Positions 1-9,726 of a stretch of 38,204 nt of DNA are shown in pieces. Origin of the DNA: Pantoea anthophila (GTDB lineage Bacteria; Pseudomonadota; Gammaproteobacteria; Enterobacterales; Enterobacteriaceae). Position 1 is the stretch's first letter, and each line of letters begins with the position of its first letter. The notes beneath the pieces are model-generated. The model ran no database searches and was not told where the DNA came from. It was given only the letters and a program-made list of their open reading frames with translations. The translations under genes were made by a program, and so were the position numbers. The stretch is from NCBI RefSeq assembly GCF_006494375.1, contig NZ_VHIZ01000016.1:1-38204 (forward strand), in the 5' to 3' direction.

Positions 1-60
1 CATGTAGTCTGTTAATCCCAGGCGTGTGTAGTTGCAGGAATCCATAATAATAGTTGGCAT
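1..60 (-). CDS. rcsA: RcsA, capsule/motility co-regulator (5' end only)
   Basis: The reverse strand opens with an ATG at 60 and reads MPTIIMDSCNYTRLGLTDYM to the window edge. This is almost the E. coli RcsA N-terminus (MSTIIMD.C.YTRLGLT.Y). RcsA is the unstable LuxR-type partner of RcsB that activates capsule genes and represses flhDC. Only 20 codons are present, so the rest of the gene is unseen. A GAGG ribosome-binding site lies about 10 nt before the ATG. rcsA next to fliR is also the E. coli arrangement, which supports the call. Confidence 0.9.
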   Translation of the reverse strand, partial: MPTIIMDSCNYTRLGLTDYM

Positions 61-687
61 AATAGCGACCCTCACCAATTTGTTATCCGTTTAAATCAAC
101 GATGAATACGCGTTGCGATACGAGAGAGATTTCTTAGGTACTTTTTTATTCTGCTCGTGCAGTGTGGTAACAGGCAATCGCCCGTAAAAGTCTTCATCCC
201 TGACCCGTTCTGCAAAAAATTTGTGCTGCCCTGACGTCACACATTCTCCGACTGTGGCGGGGAGTGCCAGTGAAATGCCGGAGGTTAAGTATTACTCAAT
301 TTTTGGGAGCCTTGTCACTATCCCTGAAAACCCGGAGTTTTCTGATAGGACAATTCTCAAAAACATTTGTTTTACGAAAGTGTGATGTCTCAGCGTGCGT
401 TGACAATGCCGGAAAAAACATTTTTTAACAAGAAAAATTCGTTAAAGTTTTTTTCTTCGCAATTTCAATGGTTTGACCGATTTGCCTGCACATTCACAGT
501 CTGAGAGCTTCTGTGAACCACCCAACTAAAATACGCGAAGCCCGGTTTAATAAGAATTATTTTCAGACTCTCAGCACATTTATCAGAATATCCTTAGTTG
601 CATTCTGGAAAACATGGTTCGGAAAATGCACGGATGGTTTTGCGATACTTAAGTGTGGTGATGGAAAGATAGTTAGAAAGTTAATGT
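61..687. other. rcsA-fliR intergenic control region
   Basis: This 627 bp AT-rich stretch has no convincing gene. The small open frame starting at 513 overlaps the 3' end of fliR antisense and has no ribosome-binding site. Since rcsA is read leftward from 60, the region is probably its promoter and leader. It holds a 7 bp inverted repeat (TTCACAG 493-499 / CTGTGAA 511-517), a candidate RcsAB box at 583-596, and a weaker RcsAB-like match (8 of 14) on the reverse strand at 123-136. I see no clear intrinsic terminator for fliR. Confidence 0.5.
583..596. promoter_or_regulatory. Candidate RcsAB box upstream of rcsA
   Basis: TCAGAATATCCTTA matches the RcsAB box consensus TaAGaatatTCctA at 11 of 14 positions. 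rcsA is known to be positively autoregulated through such a box in E. coli and Erwinia. It lies about 520 bp upstream of the rcsA start, so it would imply a distant promoter or a long leader. It also lies about 90 bp past the fliR stop. Confidence 0.4.
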
Positions 688-1473
688 TCAGGTTCGGGAT
701 AGTTCTGTCAGGAACAGGGCGAGTAAATCAAATACTTCACCGAACAAATGCTCACAGAACGGGGCGAGAAGGGGCATCAGCAGGCTGATGGTTAAAATTC
801 CGACTGATAAGGTAATCGGGAAGCCGATTGCGAAGATCGATAACTGTGGTGAAACGCGGTTTAACAAACCCAGTACCAGATTTAGCATGAGTAACAAAAC
901 GATTAAGGGCAGCGCTAACATCATGCCATTAAGGAAAATTAATCCGCCCGATTTCACCAGCGCCATAAAAGCATTGGCATTCAGCGGGTGACCGCCAATC
1001 GGCAGGGTATGAAAACTGTCCGCCAGTAACGACATCAGCCACAGGTGCCCGTTAAAGGTCAGGAACAGTAACATCGCCAGCATGTCGAGAAAGCGGGCCA
1101 GCACCGGCATGTTCAGACGGCTGCCGGGGTCGAAAAAGGTGGCGAACGACAGACCCATCTGCAGGCCAATCACTTCCCCGGCGCAGCGCACGGCTGCGAA
1201 GGCAAACTGCATGGTGAAGCCCAGTGCGATGCCAATCAGCATCTGCTGGATCAGCAGCCAGAATCCGGCAGGGGAAAAGAGCGTGACATTAACAGCAGGC
1301 AGCAGCGGCATCAGCAGCCAGGTGATCATTACCGCCAGTCCGATTTTGACACGCTTACTGACGGAACGTTCACTGAGGATCGGTGCGGTGGCGAACAACG
1401 CCATGATACGCACCAGTGGCCAGAAGAACTGGCTGACCCACTGAACCAGCTGGCTGCTGTCGAGAGTAATCAT
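688..1473 (-). CDS. fliR: FliR, flagellar export gate protein
   Basis: The 261-residue protein is highly hydrophobic with about six membrane segments, as in FliR. FliR is an inner-membrane component of the flagellar type III export gate and assembles with FliP and FliQ inside the MS ring. Family landmarks are the N-terminal [27 protein letters not shown] segment (residues about 11-33) and the central [14 protein letters not shown] stretch. The start ATG shares one base with the fliQ stop (TGATG, shared base at 1473), so the two are translationally coupled. It is the last gene of the fliLMNOPQR operon. Length matches E. coli FliR. Confidence 0.97.
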   Translation of the reverse strand: MITLDSSQLVQWVSQFFWPLVRIMALFATAPILSERSVSKRVKIGLAVMITWLLMPLLPAVNVTLFSPAGFWLLIQQMLIGIALGFTMQFAFAAVRCAGEVIGLQMGLSFATFFDPGSRLNMPVLARFLDMLAMLLFLTFNGHLWLMSLLADSFHTLPIGGHPLNANAFMALVKSGGLIFLNGMMLALPLIVLLLMLNLVLGLLNRVSPQLSIFAIGFPITLSVGILTISLLMPLLAPFCEHLFGEVFDLLALFLTELSRT

Positions 1474-1742
1474 CAGCCGATGATGTAAGGCAGGTTAGTA
1501 AAGACGGTGCGGATATAGTCCAGCAGCAGATTCAGCATCCACGGGCCGGCAATAATCCCGGTGGTCGCCACCGCCAGGATCTTGGGAATAAAGGATAAGG
1601 TCTGTTCGTTGACCTGGGTTGCCGCCTGGATCAGGCTGATCAGCAGGCCGCTGACCAGCGCAGCCAGCAGCAGCGGGGCGGCCAGCATCAGGGCGACGCG
1701 CATCGCTTCCTGTCCCATTACCATTACTGATTCGGGTGTCAT
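1473..1742 (-). CDS. fliQ: FliQ, flagellar export gate protein
   Basis: The protein is 89 residues from the start [15 protein letters not shown], the usual FliQ length, with two membrane helices (about 15-40 and 50-75). FliQ packs around FliP and FliR in the export gate. The open frame extends upstream to 1829, but that extension overlaps fliP and does not resemble FliQ, so the ATG at 1742 is chosen. The stop is fused to the fliR start. Confidence 0.96.
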   Translation of the reverse strand: MTPESVMVMGQEAMRVALMLAAPLLLAALVSGLLISLIQAATQVNEQTLSFIPKILAVATTGIIAGPWMLNLLLDYIRTVFTNLPYIIG

Positions 1743-1767
1743 GTGTTGCTCCGGGAAGAAAAGGGGA

Positions 1768-2502
1768 TCAGGAGTAGAAGCTTTGCGCCAGTGAACCGAC
1801 CAGCAGCTGCCAGCCATCGACCAGAACAAACAGCATCAGTTTAAACGGCAGTGAGATGGTCGCGGGCGGCACCATCATCATCCCCAGCGCCATCAGCACG
1901 CTGGCGACGACCAGGTCAATGATCAGAAACGGGATAAAGACGGTAAAGCCAATCTGGAACGCGGTCTTCAGCTCGCTGGTCACGTAAGCCGGCAGCAGAA
2001 TGCGCATCGGCACGGCTTCCGGACCGGCAATCGGTGCCACGTTTGCCAGCCGGGCAAACAGGGCTAAGTCTGCTTCACGCGTCTGGCGCAGCATAAAATC
2101 ACGCAGCGGCTGGGCGCCTTTCTCAATCGCCACATCCATGCTGATCTTGTCCTGGCTGAAGGGCAGATAGGCATCCTGATAAATCCGGTCAAAGGTCGGC
2201 GCCATGATAAAGAAGGTCAGGAACAGCGACAGGCCAAGCAGCACCTGATTCGGCGGGGCAGAGGGCGTGCCCAGCGCGTTACGCAGCAGACCAAACACAA
2301 TGATGATACGGGTGAAGCTGGTCATCATCAGCAGCACCGCCGGAATAAAGGTCAGCGCCGTGATAAAGACCAGCGTCTGCACCGGCAGCGACCAGCTCTG
2401 ACCGCCGTTAGGCAGCGAATGACTCACCAGGCCCGGCAGCTGGGCATGGGCAACCGGTGCCAGTAACAGGAGTGGCAGTAAAGGAAGCAGTCGACGCATC
2501 AT
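1768..2502 (-). CDS. fliP: FliP, flagellar export gate protein
   Basis: This 244-residue protein has a cleavable signal peptide ([20 protein letters not shown], residues 1-20), typical of FliP, then four membrane segments. Characteristic stretches are [20 protein letters not shown] (about 61-80) and [16 protein letters not shown]. FliP forms the pentameric core of the export channel. The start overlaps the fliO stop by 4 nt (ATGA), and fliQ follows 25 nt downstream. Length agrees with the E. coli protein (245). Confidence 0.97.
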   Translation of the reverse strand: MMRRLLPLLPLLLLAPVAHAQLPGLVSHSLPNGGQSWSLPVQTLVFITALTFIPAVLLMMTSFTRIIIVFGLLRNALGTPSAPPNQVLLGLSLFLTFFIMAPTFDRIYQDAYLPFSQDKISMDVAIEKGAQPLRDFMLRQTREADLALFARLANVAPIAGPEAVPMRILLPAYVTSELKTAFQIGFTVFIPFLIIDLVVASVLMALGMMMVPPATISLPFKLMLFVLVDGWQLLVGSLAQSFYS

Positions 2503-2897
2503 GGGTTTTTTCCGGGACGTTTAACCAGGTTCTGTAACAGCTGACGAAAATCCTGTGGTGCACTGTTGACCGGCGTCACTGACGCCGGTTCACCCAGCGG
2601 CAGGGTGTGCAGGTGAGTAATCTGCTGTGCGGTGATGCCCAGCACCAGACGGGCATCGGCGGTATCCACAATCACCACCCGCTCACGCTGGCCCACGGAG
2701 ACACTGGCTGTGAGCTTCAGCTCCTGGCTGCTGACCTTTTTCGGCGCGAAGCCGACACGGCGTGCCAGCCAGGCGCAGGCCAGAATCAGTAAAATAATTA
2801 ACGCTAATACGCTGCTGACCTGAGCCAGCATCGAGCCGGTGGAGATCGCCTGGGCCTGAGGTGCAGCCGGTTGCAGCGTTTGATTCTGGCTGGTCAT
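2499..2897 (-). CDS. fliO: FliO, export gate assembly factor
   Basis: This 132-residue protein has a short N-terminal region, one membrane helix (about residues 24-46) and a cytoplasmic domain ending in basic residues. That is the FliO plan. FliO helps FliP assemble into the export gate and is the least conserved gate protein. The assignment rests on topology, size and its place between fliN and fliP. It starts 2 nt after the fliN stop and overlaps fliP by 4 nt. Confidence 0.93.
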   Translation of the reverse strand: MTSQNQTLQPAAPQAQAISTGSMLAQVSSVLALIILLILACAWLARRVGFAPKKVSSQELKLTASVSVGQRERVVIVDTADARLVLGITAQQITHLHTLPLGEPASVTPVNSAPQDFRQLLQNLVKRPGKNP

Positions 2898-2899
2898 AT

Positions 2900-3310
2900 T
2901 CAGCGACTCAGACGACGCATACGTTCAGACGGGGTGATGATATCCGTGATGCGAACGCCATATTTGTCGTTCACGACCACGACTTCACCCTGAGCGATCA
3001 GGTAGCCATTAATCAGGATATCAAGCGGTTCACCCGCCAGGCCATCCAGTGACACCACGGAACCCTGCGTCAGACGCAGCAGCTCTTTGATGGTCATCTT
3101 GGTGCGGCCCAGTTCCACGGTGAGCTTCACCGGGATATCCATAATCAGATCGATGTCCTGCAGTGAGCCTGCCACATTCGGGCTATCGAATGACTTAAAG
3201 ACGTCATCGGTTTGCGGCGCGCTGCTGCTGCTGCCGACCTGCTCATTCATCGCTTCAGCCCACAGATCGTCCGCAGAGATATCGTCAGACGGTTTATTAC
3301 TGTCAGTCAT
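2900..3310 (-). CDS. fliN: FliN, rotor/switch C-ring protein
   Basis: The 136-residue protein has an acidic, variable N-terminus and a C-terminal SpoA domain (about residues 50-132). Landmarks are DIPVKLTVELGRTKMTIKEL and LDILINGYLIAQGEVVVVND. FliN forms the lower C ring with FliM, takes part in torque and direction switching, and docks FliH. The gene overlaps fliM by 8 nt, which suggests coupled translation of the two C-ring proteins. Confidence 0.97.
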   Translation of the reverse strand: MTDSNKPSDDISADDLWAEAMNEQVGSSSSAPQTDDVFKSFDSPNVAGSLQDIDLIMDIPVKLTVELGRTKMTIKELLRLTQGSVVSLDGLAGEPLDILINGYLIAQGEVVVVNDKYGVRITDIITPSERMRRLSR

Positions 3311-4310
3311 GGGGCTGTTCCTCGTTCAGCGAATTCAAAATCGGGTTAATCAGGTGTTCGACACGGAGCGCATACTGGCCGTTCATCGTGCCATATTGGC
3401 TGGTTAAAACCGGGACGCTATCGACATGGGCGATAATGCGTTCCGGCTTCTCAATCGGCAGCACATCGCCGGGTTTCAGCTGCAGGATCCGTGACAGACG
3501 CAGCGAGGTTTCGGCAAAGTGAGCGATCAGTTCCAGCTCAGAGTGCTGCACCTGTTTGACCAGGTTGTCACGCCAGTGGTTATCTTCCTGGCGGGAGTTT
3601 TCGAGCGGTGGGTTCACCAGCAGCTCGCGCAGCGGTTCAATCATTGAAAACGGGATGCAGATATTAAACTCACCCACCAGGTTACCAATCTCCACCTGGA
3701 ACGGCGTGTTAACCACGATATCGTTCGGTGAGGTGGTAATGTTGGTGAACTTTACCTGCATCTCTGAACGTACGTATTCGACGTCCAGAGGATAAATCGC
3801 CTTCCAGGCGTCGCTGTAACCATCCAGCGCCAGCTTCAGCATGCGGCGAATCACCCGCTGCTCGGTATGGGTGAACTCACGGCCCTCGACCTTGGTCGGG
3901 AACCGTCCGTCGCCACCAAACAGGTTATCAACGGCGATAAAGACCAGGCTGGGTGAGAACACCACCAGCGCGGTGCCGCGCAGCGGTTTCAGGTGGATCA
4001 GGTTCAGGTTGGTTGGCACCGGCAGATTGCGGGCAAACTCATGATACGGCTGAATCTTGATCGCCCCGACGCTGACATCCGGGCTACGGCGCAGCAGGTT
4101 AAACAGCGCCATACGGAAACTACGGGCAAAACGCTCGTTAATGATCTCCAGCGCCTGTAAACGCTCGCGCACCACGCGGCGCTGGGTGTTCGGGTCGTAA
4201 GGACGAATATCGCCTTCCGGCCCGCTTTGTTTCTTTTCTTCTTCCGCGCTGCCACTGTCGCCGTTTAAAAGGGCGTCAATTTCAGCCTGGGAGAGAATGC
4301 TATCGCCCAT
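3303..4310 (-). CDS. fliM: FliM, flagellar switch protein
   Basis: This 335-residue protein has the three FliM regions. The N-terminal CheY-P-binding motif is visible as SQAEIDALLNGD (about residues 7-18). The middle CheC-like domain carries the GGDG motif (NLFGGDGRFP), and a C-terminal SpoA domain binds FliN. FliM is the C-ring protein that receives the chemotaxis signal. It starts 4 nt after the fliL stop and overlaps fliN. Confidence 0.98.
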   Translation of the reverse strand: MGDSILSQAEIDALLNGDSGSAEEEKKQSGPEGDIRPYDPNTQRRVVRERLQALEIINERFARSFRMALFNLLRRSPDVSVGAIKIQPYHEFARNLPVPTNLNLIHLKPLRGTALVVFSPSLVFIAVDNLFGGDGRFPTKVEGREFTHTEQRVIRRMLKLALDGYSDAWKAIYPLDVEYVRSEMQVKFTNITTSPNDIVVNTPFQVEIGNLVGEFNICIPFSMIEPLRELLVNPPLENSRQEDNHWRDNLVKQVQHSELELIAHFAETSLRLSRILQLKPGDVLPIEKPERIIAHVDSVPVLTSQYGTMNGQYALRVEHLINPILNSLNEEQPHD

Positions 4311-4314
4311 TGAT

Positions 4315-4800
4315 TCACCTCAAAATGAAGGCGGTAAACAGCACGTCGTTTACAGCCTGCGGAGGTTGACCTTTCACCAGCGGAGGTGTCAGCGCCTGTT
4401 TAATTTGTTCAACAAGCGCCTGTTTTCCCTGCTCTGTCGCCAGGGCCGAAGCACTCTGACGCGAGAGCAGCAGCAGCAGACGGCTGCGCACCTCAGGCAG
4501 ATAGTCATTCATCCGACGACGGGTATCCTCATCGGCCAGACGCAGGGTAAAGCCTACGTAAAGCACGCGGTCAGGATCGTTGTCGGGATTGACCAGGTTA
4601 ACCGTAAATGTATCAAGTGCAAAAAAGACCGGAGCGGGAGGCGGTTCAACTTTCGCCACCTCAGGCTTATCGCCCTCGTGTTTGTTCATCATTCGCCAGA
4701 CTGCATAGCCTGCCACGCTGCAAGCGGCCAGCGTCACAATGAGCAACACCGGTATTAAGAGTTTACGTTTGCGGCCTTTAGCTTTCGCGTTATCAGACAT
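4315..4800 (-). CDS. fliL: FliL, motor-associated membrane protein
   Basis: The 161-residue protein has a basic N-terminal tail ([10 protein letters not shown]), one membrane helix (about residues 14-35) and a periplasmic domain with FTVNLVNPD and [12 protein letters not shown]. These are FliL features. FliL surrounds the stator and supports torque under load. It is the first gene of the fliLMNOPQR operon. The 129 bp between fliK and fliL must hold any operon-specific promoter, but I could not pick one out, and no sigma-28 octamer pair is present there. Confidence 0.96.
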   Translation of the reverse strand: MSDNAKAKGRKRKLLIPVLLIVTLAACSVAGYAVWRMMNKHEGDKPEVAKVEPPPAPVFFALDTFTVNLVNPDNDPDRVLYVGFTLRLADEDTRRRMNDYLPEVRSRLLLLLSRQSASALATEQGKQALVEQIKQALTPPLVKGQPPQAVNDVLFTAFILR

Positions 4801-4929
4801 GGTTGCAGTTACTTCCTGTGAATTATGGGCAAGCCTCTCGGCTCACGGGACAGATTATCCCGCGTCTTAAGTCAAACCAATGGGCAGAATAGACGCGGGT
4901 TTTACGCTTACCTTCAGCGTTTATCGCTG

Positions 4930-6219
4930 TCAGGCAAAAGTGTCGACGGCGCTGTTACCGCTGACGCGAGCCTGAAGGGCGGCGGGGACGGCAATCGGCG
5001 TAATGTCGGTGTCACTGTCCTGGGGGAGGGAGAAGCGGCCATGCTGTCCGTCGCGGCGCGCCTCCTGTTGATTCTGGAAGCTCTGGCTCTGCGCGGAACT
5101 GTCACTGCTCACCTGACTCTCGCCCAGGTTGATACCGCTCTCTGCCAGCGCGCTGCGCAGCTGCGGTATCGCGGCTTCCAGCGCCGATCTGACGTGGCTG
5201 TGGCTGGAAACCAGACTAATCTGTGCCTGGTCGTTATCCAGTTTCAGGCTGATCTGGATAGCGCCGAGGTCTTCCGGATGTAAACGCAACTCCGCGTTCT
5301 GCTGGCCGTTGCGACTGAACATCACAATCTGCTGACTCAGCGCCTGCTGCCACTCGTCGCTGCCCAGCTGCGCATTCAGCATCGGCGTTGAGGGGGTGCT
5401 GCTGGTCGCTGACGCGGTCACCGGCGCGGGCAGGGTGCTGGCGCTCGTAATCGGGCCGCTGATGTTCAGACCACTGTCGCTGGCGCTGCTGTGCGTCGCG
5501 GCCTGATCATCCTGCTTCATCATCGCACTCAGTGCCTGCTGGAAATGGCTGTCTGAGGCCAGGTTCAGGCTGCTGTTGCTGCTCTGCGCGGTGCTGCTGC
5601 TCTGGCTCGCCGCGTTGCTCGCCGCAGGCGCGTTCAGCGCCGCACCTTTTATCTCGTGCTTCTCATCTTTACCCGGTGCAGTGCTCTGCGATGAGCTGTT
5701 CTCCGGTGTCGTGTTCAGCATCTGCGTCAGCGCGGTCAGCGTTTTACGGCCGCCGTCGCTCTGGCTGATTACCTCACCCGATTCACTGCTGACGGGCGGT
5801 GGCGCGCTGGCTGTCGCCGTAGCCGCACCCGGCAACATGGCGAACAGCGCCTGCACATTCTGCAGCTCGCTGGCGCTTAAGGATGCCGCGTCCAGGCTCT
5901 CTTTATCATCGGCTGATTTTGACCCAGCTTTAATATTTTCCGGTTTCAGCAGGGCAGCCAGGGCAGCAGGATTATCCCGTGTTGCCAGCAGCGCGCTGAG
6001 CGGAGAAGCCGGTCGACGCTCATCGGCCATTTCTGCTTTGGCGTCAGCGGATTGCGCCGCTTTTCCCTGCTGTTTTGCCAGGCCAAGCAGCTGGTTTCCC
6101 AGCGCGGTCAGAAAGTCCTGTGGCAGGGCATCTGACCCTGCCGCAGCGTCGGTTGCGACTGATGGTTCTGCGTCGGTTTTAGCCGTCGCTTTCATGGCAA
6201 TGTTTGGCAGCGTAATCAT
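4930..6219 (-). CDS. fliK: FliK, hook-length control protein
   Basis: This 429-residue protein is rich in Ala, Ser, Gln and Thr through its N-terminal and middle ruler regions. It ends in the conserved FliK C-terminal domain (about residues 285-385), seen as [20 protein letters not shown] and [19 protein letters not shown]. FliK is exported during hook growth and switches export from hook to filament substrates. The start overlaps the fliJ stop by 4 nt. The low-complexity middle gives long antisense open frames that are not genes. Confidence 0.96.
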   Translation of the reverse strand: MITLPNIAMKATAKTDAEPSVATDAAAGSDALPQDFLTALGNQLLGLAKQQGKAAQSADAKAEMADERRPASPLSALLATRDNPAALAALLKPENIKAGSKSADDKESLDAASLSASELQNVQALFAMLPGAATATASAPPPVSSESGEVISQSDGGRKTLTALTQMLNTTPENSSSQSTAPGKDEKHEIKGAALNAPAASNAASQSSSTAQSSNSSLNLASDSHFQQALSAMMKQDDQAATHSSASDSGLNISGPITSASTLPAPVTASATSSTPSTPMLNAQLGSDEWQQALSQQIVMFSRNGQQNAELRLHPEDLGAIQISLKLDNDQAQISLVSSHSHVRSALEAAIPQLRSALAESGINLGESQVSSDSSAQSQSFQNQQEARRDGQHGRFSLPQDSDTDITPIAVPAALQARVSGNSAVDTFA

Positions 6220-6665
6220 TCGCCTCTCCTCAATGCGGCCCGTTGGGCAAATTCGTCCATCCGTTTCTGGTCGAGACGGTTTTCCTGTCGTAATGCATTT
6301 TCCGCTGCCCGCGTGATCAGGGTCTGATAGGCGTTCAGTCGCTGCTGTTTGTCACGCCAGTTGATCAGCGCCTGCTCCAGGCGCTGATTCCAGTTATTAA
6401 GCTGATTACGGTGCTGCTCAATTGCTTTTTCCAGCGTCTGAATAAACTGGTGATAGTTAGTCCAGCGGGTGCTGGCAATGCCGCTCGACATGTCATCATT
6501 AAGTTTGTTGCGATATTCATCCTGATAGTCGAGCAGCATCGTCAGCTGCTCGTTGGCGGCATGCTGGCCGCGGCGCATATCGCCCAGATAGATGGCGGCC
6601 CGTTCGAGATCCTGCTCCGCTAAGTCGCGCAGCGTATCGATAGCATTTGCCGTTTTCATAGCCAT
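6216..6665 (-). CDS. fliJ: FliJ, export chaperone/ATPase stalk
   Basis: The 149-residue protein is nearly all charged, helical coiled coil with many Gln, Arg and Glu residues, as in FliJ. It has the family-like N-terminus with [20 protein letters not shown]. FliJ inserts into the FliI hexamer like a rotary stalk and cycles export chaperones. It sits 13 nt after fliI and overlaps fliK by 4 nt. Length is close to E. coli FliJ (147). Confidence 0.95.
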   Translation of the reverse strand: MAMKTANAIDTLRDLAEQDLERAAIYLGDMRRGQHAANEQLTMLLDYQDEYRNKLNDDMSSGIASTRWTNYHQFIQTLEKAIEQHRNQLNNWNQRLEQALINWRDKQQRLNAYQTLITRAAENALRQENRLDQKRMDEFAQRAALRRGE

Positions 6666-6678
6666 TACCTCGCGTTAA

Positions 6679-8049
6679 TCAGGTTGAGGCGCCAAACAGC
6701 GCATGGAGATGCAGGCTGGCGTCGTCATAATCGCTGCGCTCAAAGATGCCCTGCTGCAGGAAAGCTTCCATCTGCGGATAGAGCCGGATGGCTTTATCCA
6801 GCATCGGGTCGCTGCCGGCGGCATAGGCCCCTACGCTGACCAGATCGCGGTTACGCTGGAAGCTGGAGAGCAACTGCTTGAACTGGCGCACCTGAGCATA
6901 GTGGTTCTCATCGATCAGCGAGGTCATCGCACGACTGATCGACGCTTCAATATCAATGGCCGGATAGTGACCCGCTTCACCGAGCCGGCGCGACAGCACG
7001 ATATGGCCGTCGAGAATCGCACGCGCGGAGTCGGCAATCGGGTCCTGCTGATCGTCACCTTCGGTCAGAACGGTATAGAACGCGGTGATGGAACCGCCGC
7101 CGTCGATACCGTTACCGGCACGCTCAACCAGCGCAGGCAGTTTGGCGAACACGGAAGGCGGATAGCCTTTGGTTGCCGGTGGTTCGCCGATCGCCAGGGC
7201 AATTTCACGCTGCGCCATGGCGTAGCGGGTCAGGGAGTCCATGATCAGCAGCACATGCTTGCCGCGGTCGCGAAAATCTTCCGCGATACGGGTCGCGTAG
7301 GCAGCACCCTGCATACGCAGCAGCGGTGAAACGTCTGCCGGGGCGGCGATGACCACCGAACGGGCGCGACCTTCAGCCCCGAGAATGTTCTCGATAAAAT
7401 CTTTGACTTCGCGACCACGTTCGCCAATCAGGCCAACCACGATCACGTCCGCTTTGGTGTAGCGCGCCATCATGCCAAGCAGCACGCTTTTACCCACGCC
7501 TGAACCGGCAAACAGGCCCATACGCTGCCCGCGACCCACCGTCAGCAGGGCGTTAATGGCACGCACGCCGGTATCCAGTACGTCGGTAATCGGCGTACGC
7601 TGCAGCGGGTTGAAAGGCGGCGTGATCAGCGGGGCGCGATAGCCGGTATCCGGTGATGGCAGACCATCCAGCGGTCGGCCACTGCCGTCGAGTACGCGGC
7701 CCAGCAGTTCGGGGCCCAGCATCAGCTGTTTGCCCGCCTGCGGATTGTCGCCGCTCTGGCGCGCATAGACCCGCGCGCCGGGTAAAATGCCGTCCACCTC
7801 TTCCAGTGGCATCATCAGCAGCTTCTGACCGTTGAATCCCACCACTTCGCTTTCGATTTCGCTGATGTTTTTGCCATCGTTGCGTTCAATGATGCAGGTT
7901 GCGCCCAGCGGCAGCTGTAAGCCTGTGGCTTCCAGCACCAGGCCGGTGGCGCGGGTCAGACGGCCATAACGGCGTACCGGCTGCACCTGGGAAATGCGTT
8001 TTTCAAAGGCGTCCAGCGAGCCCAGCCAGCGGTTCAGACGGGTCGTCAT
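6679..8049 (-). CDS. fliI: FliI, flagellar export ATPase
   Basis: This 456-residue protein is a type III secretion ATPase related to F1-beta. The Walker A motif is [11 protein letters not shown] (about residues 178-188). [13 protein letters not shown] follows, and the Walker B strand is [35 protein letters not shown] is the family signature. FliI with FliH and FliJ unfolds and delivers export substrates. The start shares a base with the fliH stop. Length is the same as E. coli FliI to within a residue. Confidence 0.98.
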   Translation of the reverse strand: MTTRLNRWLGSLDAFEKRISQVQPVRRYGRLTRATGLVLEATGLQLPLGATCIIERNDGKNISEIESEVVGFNGQKLLMMPLEEVDGILPGARVYARQSGDNPQAGKQLMLGPELLGRVLDGSGRPLDGLPSPDTGYRAPLITPPFNPLQRTPITDVLDTGVRAINALLTVGRGQRMGLFAGSGVGKSVLLGMMARYTKADVIVVGLIGERGREVKDFIENILGAEGRARSVVIAAPADVSPLLRMQGAAYATRIAEDFRDRGKHVLLIMDSLTRYAMAQREIALAIGEPPATKGYPPSVFAKLPALVERAGNGIDGGGSITAFYTVLTEGDDQQDPIADSARAILDGHIVLSRRLGEAGHYPAIDIEASISRAMTSLIDENHYAQVRQFKQLLSSFQRNRDLVSVGAYAAGSDPMLDKAIRLYPQMEAFLQQGIFERSDYDDASLHLHALFGAST

Positions 8050-8741
8050 CAGATTTCTCCCGGTGCGGCGAGGCGGCAGAGTTCCTGCCAGCGTGTCGCC
8101 ACGCTGGCATCCAGATCGCCATCTTCCGCGCTGAGTTTGCAGCCGCCAGGGTGCAGGGTGCTGTCAGCGATCAGCCGCCAGCCGTGCAGATCCAGCGTCG
8201 GACCCAGGGTCTGTTCAATGCGCTGCAGATCGTCAGGGTGCACGCGCAGCTGAGGTTTGCCGCTGAACATCGGTTCCTGTTGCAGTAAACCCTGAATCTG
8301 ACGCAGCAGGGCGGTGCCATCCACCGTGGTGGCCTGGCCAATCACCGAGCGCGCGGCTTCCAGCGCCAGCTGCATCAGGCGGGCAGCGATGACGCTGTCC
8401 AGTGATTCCAGCGTGTTCTGAAACTCGGTCACTAGCTGGGACATCCGCGCCTGCAGAGGAGCCTGCTGCTGCTGAGCATCGGCCAGACCCTGCTGAAAAC
8501 CGGCATCGTAGCCCGCTTTCTGGCCTTCGGTGACGCCCTGCTGAAAGCCTTCGTTGTAACCCTGACCCTGCGCCTCTTTGCGCATCTGCTGCTGCAGACG
8601 TTCAAGCTGCTGCTGCTGCTCATCAACGCCGTCGTCAGATTCAGCGATCTCCGGCAGTGCCTCCGGTTCAGGCTCATCAAAACGACCCAGATCGGTAGGC
8701 TGCCACAGCTGCCATGGGCGGGCAGAAAATGCATCAGACAT
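8049..8741 (-). CDS. fliH: FliH, regulator of the FliI ATPase
   Basis: The 230-residue protein has a Trp- and Pro-containing N-terminus ([11 protein letters not shown]), which in the family docks to the export gate and C ring. A Gln/Glu-rich coiled coil follows with GxxxG-like repeats ([20 protein letters not shown]). The C-terminal domain binds FliI. FliH is the peripheral-stalk-like negative regulator of FliI. The frame opens at 8762, but the ATG at 8741 (MSDAF...) matches family N-termini and overlaps fliG by only 8 nt, so it is preferred. Confidence 0.94.
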   Translation of the reverse strand: MSDAFSARPWQLWQPTDLGRFDEPEPEALPEIAESDDGVDEQQQQLERLQQQMRKEAQGQGYNEGFQQGVTEGQKAGYDAGFQQGLADAQQQQAPLQARMSQLVTEFQNTLESLDSVIAARLMQLALEAARSVIGQATTVDGTALLRQIQGLLQQEPMFSGKPQLRVHPDDLQRIEQTLGPTLDLHGWRLIADSTLHPGGCKLSAEDGDLDASVATRWQELCRLAAPGEI

Positions 8742-9726
8742 AAGTTTCCTCGCCACCACCAATCACCATCTCGCCAGATTCGGCCAGGCGGCGAACAATC
8801 AGCAGGATTGCTTTCTGTTCGTTCTCTACAGCAGACATCCGCACCGGACCGCGGTTGGCCAGATCGTCGCGCAGAATGTCGGCCGCACGGGCTGACATGT
8901 TTTTGAGGAACTTCTCGCGCAGCGGCTGTTCGGCCCCTTTCAGTGCGACCAGCAGCTGCTCGGACTCCACTTCCTGCAACAGGCGCTGGATGCTGCGGTC
9001 GTCCACTTCCACCAGGTTTTCGAACAGGAACATCTCGTCGATAATTTTCTGCGCCAGCTCGCCATCGAAGTCGCGAACGGCTTCGATAACCGCCTCTTCC
9101 TGCTGGGTTTTCATCAGGTTGATGATCTCGGCTGCGGTTCTCACGCCGCCCATCTTCGCGCGCTTGAGGTTGGTGCCATCCAGCAGGCCGTTCAGCACTT
9201 CGGTCAGCTCGGCCAGCGCGGCAGGCTGCACCCCACCAAAGGTCGCGATACGCAGCATCACATCGTGGCGCAGACGCTCGTCGAACAGCGCCAGAATATC
9301 GGCCGCCTGACCCCGTTTGAGGTGAACCAGGATGGTGGCGATGATCTGAGGATGCTCGTCGCGAATAAGGTCGGCAGCGGCCTGCGGCTCCATAAAGTTG
9401 AGCGTTTCCATTCCGCTGGTGGTTTCCCGCGTTTCGAGAATATCTTCCAGCAGACTGGCGGCACGCTCCTCGCCCAGCGCACGGGTCAGCACCGAGCGCA
9501 GGTATTCGTTGGAGTTCAGGCTCAGCGCCGCAAACTGCTCGGCGTCGGTTTCGAACTCACGCAGTATCTCGGTCAGCTGCTTGTGTGACACCTGACGCAT
9601 GCTGGCCATCGCGGCGCTGAGGTGCTGCACTTCGCGCTGGTTCAGGTGTTTAAACACTTCCGCGGCGCGCTCTTCGCCAATGGTCATCATCAGGATGGCG
9701 CTTTTTTCAGTTCCGGTCAGACTCAT
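8734..9726 (-). CDS. fliG: FliG, rotor torque protein
   Basis: This 330-residue protein starts [22 protein letters not shown], the canonical FliG N-terminus that binds FliF. The middle domain contains the EHPQ segment ([12 protein letters not shown]). The C-terminal domain has the charged torque helix (about residues 275-300, [20 protein letters not shown]) that meets the stator MotA. FliG converts stator work into rotation and switching. It overlaps fliF by 4 nt and fliH by 8 nt. Confidence 0.98.
   Translation of the reverse strand: MSLTGTEKSAILMMTIGEERAAEVFKHLNQREVQHLSAAMASMRQVSHKQLTEILREFETDAEQFAALSLNSNEYLRSVLTRALGEERAASLLEDILETRETTSGMETLNFMEPQAAADLIRDEHPQIIATILVHLKRGQAADILALFDERLRHDVMLRIATFGGVQPAALAELTEVLNGLLDGTNLKRAKMGGVRTAAEIINLMKTQQEEAVIEAVRDFDGELAQKIIDEMFLFENLVEVDDRSIQRLLQEVESEQLLVALKGAEQPLREKFLKNMSARAADILRDDLANRGPVRMSAVENEQKAILLIVRRLAESGEMVIGGGEETYV

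Noticed and set aside
513..788. 91-residue plus-strand open frame near fliR
   Set aside because: It runs antisense into fliR, has no ribosome-binding site, and its sequence is not gene-like.
5576..6316. 246-residue open frame antisense to fliK and the start of fliJ
   Set aside because: It is a by-product of the Ala/Ser/Gln-rich fliK coding strand. It has no ribosome-binding site, the composition is low-complexity Ser/Ala/Cys, and it lies fully opposite conserved genes.
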